A DNA stretch of 18,843 nt from Candidatus Bathyarchaeota archaeon (lineage in GTDB: Archaea; Thermoproteota; Bathyarchaeia; TCS64): positions 1 through 18,843 of the forward strand of contig PBSW01000041.1 in NCBI GenBank assembly GCA_002726865.1, written 5' to 3'. Below, piece by piece: positions 15,484 through 18,843 of this stretch (positions are counted from its first letter, which is position 1; the number at the start of each line of letters is the position of its first letter). Both the position numbers and the translations under genes were made by a program. The notes beneath the pieces are model-generated. The model was not told the origin of the DNA and did not search any database. It worked only from the letters and a program-made list of their open reading frames with translations.

Positions 15484-15493
15484 CAATAAAAAG
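15484..15493 (-). promoter_or_regulatory. TATA-like promoter of the S9 peptidase gene
   Basis: The minus strand reads CTTTTTATTG, centred about 34 bases before the ATG at 15454 and 25 before the alternative GTG at 15463. This fits a leader of zero to eight bases. Confidence 0.45.
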
Positions 15494-15881
15494 GATTAGT
15501 TGTAGCTTACCAACAAACAAACACATATTCTCCCACCAATACTGCTCTATGAAAAAGAGTTGAGAGAACGTCATAACAGTTGATGATTCGTCTTATGACA
15601 CTGAAAAAGGGCTGCTCTTATAGGGGATTGGTGTTCTAGCAAGTGAGAGCGGATTTATTGCCGATTTGCAGGTTTAATATTGAGGTTTCGAAGGTTCCAA
15701 GGGTACCGAAAGAAAAGGGGTAGAGAACATACAAATGAGGGTGAAAACTTGGAAAGATGAAACTTCCTGGATTATATGATAATTTGATCCTCTAACTACA
15801 GAGTTCCAATGACCTTTGAACCCGGACAAATAATCTTTTATTTAGAAATGCGCACTAGAAGAAACCCATCCACAGCGCGCA
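15494..15881. other. Intergenic region upstream of the S9 peptidase gene
   Basis: This is AT-rich DNA with stops in all frames. A 7-bp perfect inverted repeat, GTCATAA/TTATGAC, with a 16-base loop lies at 15570-15599. A TATA-like CTTTTATTTAG lies at about 15835-15845 on the plus strand. No recognisable gene or structured RNA is seen. Confidence 0.4.
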
Positions 15882-15992
15882 ATGCAGGCATACATCCACC
15901 TTAGCGAGCATTACAGGAGGTATGGTCACCGGGTATCTCAGGAGGTCAAGGTTGTAAAGCTCCAGAACCTAGACGGATTGTCTAAGCCTTAG
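15882..15992 (+). CDS. Possible 36-residue small ORF converging on sdhB
   Basis: An ATG at 15882 opens a 36-residue frame, MQAYIHLSEHYRRYGHRVSQ and on to a KVVKLQNL segment. It is helical and basic in the middle. The TAG lies three bases short of the sdhB stop on the other strand. A TATA-like element about 40 bases upstream gives weak support. No family is recognised; it may be a real microprotein, a gene remnant or chance. Confidence 0.25.
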   Translation: MQAYIHLSEHYRRYGHRVSQEVKVVKLQNLDGLSKP

Positions 15993-15995
15993 GTC

Positions 15996-16724
15996 TCAGG
16001 TTCTTCCTATTAGCCTAGATCTGAGGATCAATCTCCTGAGTTGAGCTATATGTTGGCCGGGGTTGATATCCTTTGGGCAGACCTCTGCACAAGTAAAGGC
16101 ATGATGGCACCTCCAGACCCCTGAGGCAGAGCTATCTGCCCGAGCCAGCCTCAGGCGCCTAGTTTCCTCAAGGTCTCTAGAATCAACGACAAACCTATAG
16201 ATCTGGGCGAGGGCAGCTGGGCCCAGGAAGTAGGGCTCAGAAGCGGCGATGGGACAGGACGAGGAACATGCTCCACACCATATACACCCCGAAGGGGATC
16301 TGTATTTACGGAACTCCTCAGGGTCGACCCTAGGCGCCTCCACCTCAGGGTCGGGGTGGATAAAGGGCATCGCGGCCTCAATTTGCTCTAGGAATGGATC
16401 TATATCCACCACAAGGTCCTTGATGACCTCGAAGTGGGGGAGAGGCTCCACCCGGATCCTAGAGCCTAAGGAGGAGACCTGAGTTTCGCATGCGAGCATC
16501 TGGACCCCGTCCACCAGCATCGCACATGAGCCGCAGATCTTGAATCTACAGCTGTACCGTACGGATAGGGTGGGGTCGAGCTCCCTCTGGATATGAATTA
16601 GGCAGTCAAGCACCGTCATCCCAGGGCGGACAGGGACCTTATAATCAACAAAGTAGGCTTCCTGGTCCTTTGTGGGGTCAAGCCGATAGATTATAAACTC
16701 AACTTCATCCCGTTTGGCGACCAT
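15996..16724 (-). CDS. sdhB: Succinate dehydrogenase iron-sulfur subunit
   Basis: This subunit passes electrons from the flavoprotein to the membrane anchor through three clusters. The protein has 242 residues, the usual size. The N-terminal ferredoxin-like domain holds the [2Fe-2S] ligands Cys59, Cys64, Cys67 and Cys79 (YSCRFKICGSC, then LAC). The C-terminal domain has CIWCGACSSSCP (Cys147, 150, 153, 157) and CHHAFTCAEVCPK (Cys206, 212, 216), giving the [4Fe-4S] and [3Fe-4S] sites in the classic arrangement; the standard spacing speaks against the cysteine-rich non-classical variants. The ATG at 16724 follows the sdhA stop with no gap. GGAGGTGA at 16736-16743 inside sdhA serves as ribosome site, so translation is likely coupled. 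Confidence 0.95.
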   Translation of the reverse strand: MVAKRDEVEFIIYRLDPTKDQEAYFVDYKVPVRPGMTVLDCLIHIQRELDPTLSVRYSCRFKICGSCAMLVDGVQMLACETQVSSLGSRIRVEPLPHFEVIKDLVVDIDPFLEQIEAAMPFIHPDPEVEAPRVDPEEFRKYRSPSGCIWCGACSSSCPIAASEPYFLGPAALAQIYRFVVDSRDLEETRRLRLARADSSASGVWRCHHAFTCAEVCPKDINPGQHIAQLRRLILRSRLIGRT

Positions 16725-18425
16725 CTAGTATTCCCTCACCTCCGGGGGCCACCTTATGATATTCACGGGTTTGTACTCAAACACAGGCCCCTCCGGTGAG
16801 GAAAAGGCTAGGGTGTGCTTGAGCCAGCCCTCATCATCCCTCTCCCTGTAATCGGTCCTGTAATGGCTCCCCCTGCTTTCCGTTCTCCTAAGGGCGCCCT
16901 CCACAATGGTGAGGGCAACGTCGAGCATCCCCTCCAGCATCAGGGCGTCGATGATACTGAGGTCAAAGATCCCTGACCCCGTGGGCACCCCCGCCCTCGA
17001 ATAAAAATCGTTCCTGAGGGATTGAACTCCAAAGACTCCACGGCTGAGGGTTTCAGATTCCCTGTAGACACCAGTGTTCTCCCACATTGTCATCTGCATT
17101 ACGTCCATTATGCTGTAGGGATTGAGAAAATCACCGGCTTCGGCCTTCCCATGAAGGGAGGCAATGGTATCCTCAGCCTCTTTAAGTGCAGCGGCGATGG
17201 CAGTATCCCCACTGAATTCTCTCCAAGGCGCATCCTGAGACGCTGCAACGCCCGCCCTGGCGCCGAGGACGATACAATCGAGGAGACTATTCCCCCCGAG
17301 CCTGTTAGCGCCATGAACACTAACGCAGGCGCACTCGCCAGCGGCGTAGAGTCCCTCGACCCTAGTCCTGCCATCTACGTCGGCCTCAATGCCGCCCATG
17401 GTATAATGCTGTCCAGGCTGGACGGGGATGGGCTCCTTCCGAGCGTCTATCCCAGCGAAGCTGAGGGCAAGGTCCCAAATCTGGGGGAGATCATTCATAA
17501 TAGCCTTTTCCCCGAGGTGAGTGATGTCTAGATGGATGTATTCTCCCTCTAAGCCTCTTCCCTCCAAGAGCTCAGTATGGATGGACCGAGCAACGATATC
17601 TCTTGGGGCAAGCTCCATCTTGTCCGGGGCGTACTTCCTCATGAAACGACACCCATCAGAGTTGAGGAGATAGCCCCCCTCCCCTCTGGCCCCCTCGGTG
17701 ACCAAAATGTTGGTTCCATACAGGGTTGTAGGATGAAACTGAACGAATTCCATGTCCATAAGGGGGGCTCCCGCCCAGTACGCCATCGCCATTCCGTAAC
17801 CCATACTGTGATGAGAGTTAGTGGTCCTCGAGTAGATCCGCCCTGAGCCCCCAGTCGCCATCACCACGGCCCCTGTCTGGTAAGCCTCCAGCTCCCCGGT
17901 TCGGATGTTTAGCGCAACTACACCCTTGACCCCTCCCCCGTCCACCGCGAGTCTCAGGGCCACTCTCTCATTGTAGAATTCGACGCCCAGCCTCAGAGCC
18001 TGCTGGTAGATGGTGTACATCACCGCGTGCCCCGTATGATCCGCGGCGTAACAAGTCCGGGGAAAGACAGCCCCCCCGAAGGGCCTCTGGGCAATTCTCC
18101 CGTCTGGAAGCCTGCTGAAGGGGCATCCCCAGCGGTCAAGCTCCAGGACCCTGACGGGAGCATCCCTGCAGAGGACCTCAACGGCGTCCTGATCCGCTAG
18201 GAAGTCAGCACCTTTCACAGTATCATAAGCGTGTCTCTCCACATTATCGGAGGGGTCGGCGTTCCCAAGGGCCGCGTTGATGCCGCCCTGGGCCGCGACT
18301 GAGTGGGATCTTACAGGGTAGACCATACTAAGAACGGCCACATCCCTCTCCAGAGATTTGGCCTCAATGGCCGCCCTAATCCCGGCAAGGCCGCCGCCCA
18401 CGATCAATATTTCGTGCGTCTTCAT
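16725..18425 (-). CDS. sdhA: Succinate dehydrogenase/fumarate reductase flavoprotein subunit
   Basis: This subunit oxidises succinate to fumarate, or the reverse, on the cytoplasmic face. The protein has 566 residues. The Rossmann motif is IVGGGLAGIRAA (8-19), and His41 in RSHSVAAQGGINAALG is the covalent FAD attachment site. Substrate-binding and catalytic residues are in place: His231 (FHPTT), Arg275 (APRDIVAR, the proton-shuttle arginine), His340 (HYTMGG) and Arg375 (ANRLGGNSLLD). The C-terminus ends with the HYRTDYRERDD-type region of complex II flavoproteins. L-aspartate oxidase and adenylylsulfate reductase are excluded by the SdhB and anchor genes beside it. The start is the ATG at 18425; a GAGGGG ribosome site overlaps the stop of the anchor gene nine bases upstream. 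Direction in the cell cannot be told from sequence. Confidence 0.96.
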   Translation of the reverse strand: MKTHEILIVGGGLAGIRAAIEAKSLERDVAVLSMVYPVRSHSVAAQGGINAALGNADPSDNVERHAYDTVKGADFLADQDAVEVLCRDAPVRVLELDRWGCPFSRLPDGRIAQRPFGGAVFPRTCYAADHTGHAVMYTIYQQALRLGVEFYNERVALRLAVDGGGVKGVVALNIRTGELEAYQTGAVVMATGGSGRIYSRTTNSHHSMGYGMAMAYWAGAPLMDMEFVQFHPTTLYGTNILVTEGARGEGGYLLNSDGCRFMRKYAPDKMELAPRDIVARSIHTELLEGRGLEGEYIHLDITHLGEKAIMNDLPQIWDLALSFAGIDARKEPIPVQPGQHYTMGGIEADVDGRTRVEGLYAAGECACVSVHGANRLGGNSLLDCIVLGARAGVAASQDAPWREFSGDTAIAAALKEAEDTIASLHGKAEAGDFLNPYSIMDVMQMTMWENTGVYRESETLSRGVFGVQSLRNDFYSRAGVPTGSGIFDLSIIDALMLEGMLDVALTIVEGALRRTESRGSHYRTDYRERDDEGWLKHTLAFSSPEGPVFEYKPVNIIRWPPEVREY

Positions 18426-18434
18426 GTAGGCCCC

Positions 18435-18824
18435 TCAGAGACCGACGACGGCGAACCAGTGAGCTAAAAAGATGAGGGTGAGTCCAAGGACCCCTATGAA
18501 GAGCCGGTCTTCGTTTACAGTAGCCCAATCGAACGCCTCTACGAGAATTACCCGAACCCCGTTCAGGGCGTGGTAGGCCCCGGGGATGATAAGGAGGTCA
18601 ATGGTAACCAGCCTTCCACCTGGGACATGAACGCCAAACTGGTTCTTCAATATGTGGAGGCTGATGATCCCAAGGAGCATGATGCCGGTTATCCGATGGA
18701 GGAGCCAGGCCCACATCCCGAGCCCCTTTCCCCTTGCATGTGTGACCCAGTGGACTACGTTCCGGGTGCTCGCCGATGGGTTCCGGACATCCCTTTGCTT
18801 CGGGCCATCTTCTTCCTCTGACAT
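18435..18824 (-). CDS. sdhC: Succinate dehydrogenase membrane anchor (cytochrome b-type)
   Basis: The protein has 129 residues with three membrane helices, at about 38-60, 72-96 and 106-129, after a charged 30-residue start. TM1 carries the LLHRITG signature of SdhC, near the quinone site. TM2 contains YHALNGVRVIL, where His85 matches the heme b ligand of SdhC/SdhD. His57 at the end of TM1 could be a second ligand. The protein holds complex II to the membrane and delivers electrons to quinone. It precedes sdhA by nine bases in one operon. Whether it is SdhC or SdhD in type is uncertain, as it has features of both. A second anchor gene is not in the window but could lie beyond the right edge. 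Confidence 0.85.
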   Translation of the reverse strand: MSEEEDGPKQRDVRNPSASTRNVVHWVTHARGKGLGMWAWLLHRITGIMLLGIISLHILKNQFGVHVPGGRLVTIDLLIIPGAYHALNGVRVILVEAFDWATVNEDRLFIGVLGLTLIFLAHWFAVVGL

Positions 18825-18843
18825 AGGACCACATGGAAAATAC

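Noticed and set aside
15575..15610. TGATGA followed by CTGA, C/D-box-like
   Set aside because: Only one half of the guide RNA layout is present, and no second C'/D pair follows.
1..18843. tRNA, rRNA, CRISPR, insertion sequences, defence or toxin-antitoxin systems
   Set aside because: I looked for tRNA T-loop signatures, regularly spaced repeats and transposase or nuclease motifs and saw none.

Overview
The window reads as a chromosome segment from an archaeon. It encodes CDP-archaeol synthase (archaeal ether-lipid synthesis) and a RadB-type RecA paralog. Most genes have an AT-rich TATA-like element about 25-35 bases before the start, the spacing expected of near-leaderless archaeal transcripts. 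The lineage cannot be fixed from sequence alone; an uncultured thermoproteotal/bathyarchaeal-like or euryarchaeal group is a guess. Coding DNA is moderately GC-rich, and the gaps between genes are clearly AT-richer and unusually long.

Layout. 1-418 (-) is the 5' part of a secreted protein with Ig-like repeats that runs off the left edge. 777-1960 (-) is a translationally coupled pair of paralogous proteins with a ribbon-helix-helix-like N-terminus and an unrecognised C-terminal domain. 2225-3399 (-) is a radB-carS operon. 3400-3973 is mostly decayed DNA, with a recognisable nucleoside hydrolase remnant. 3974-5185 (+) is an MFS transporter with foreign-looking codon use. 5258-6280 (-) is a fumarylacetoacetase-family enzyme and 6609-8213 (-) a gamma-glutamyltransferase-family Ntn hydrolase. 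8616-9881 (+) is a second MFS transporter. 10235-12202 (+) is AMP-forming acetyl-CoA synthetase, followed by a 65-residue membrane protein. 13505-15454 (-) is an S9-family serine peptidase. 15996-18824 (-) is a succinate dehydrogenase operon (membrane anchor, flavoprotein, iron-sulfur subunit) at the right edge.

Together the genes suggest a heterotrophic archaeon. It imports small organic solutes through the MFS carriers. It breaks down peptides and gamma-glutamyl or amide compounds with the S9 peptidase and GGT-like hydrolase, processes carboxylic acids with the FAH enzyme, activates acetate to acetyl-CoA and oxidises succinate into the quinone pool.

No tRNA, rRNA, CRISPR array, insertion sequence or clear defence system was found. 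The most interesting material is the coupled paralog pair with a palindrome in its leader, the decayed and frameshifted gene remnants in the long gaps, the compositionally odd MFS gene, and the single visible membrane anchor of the succinate dehydrogenase.
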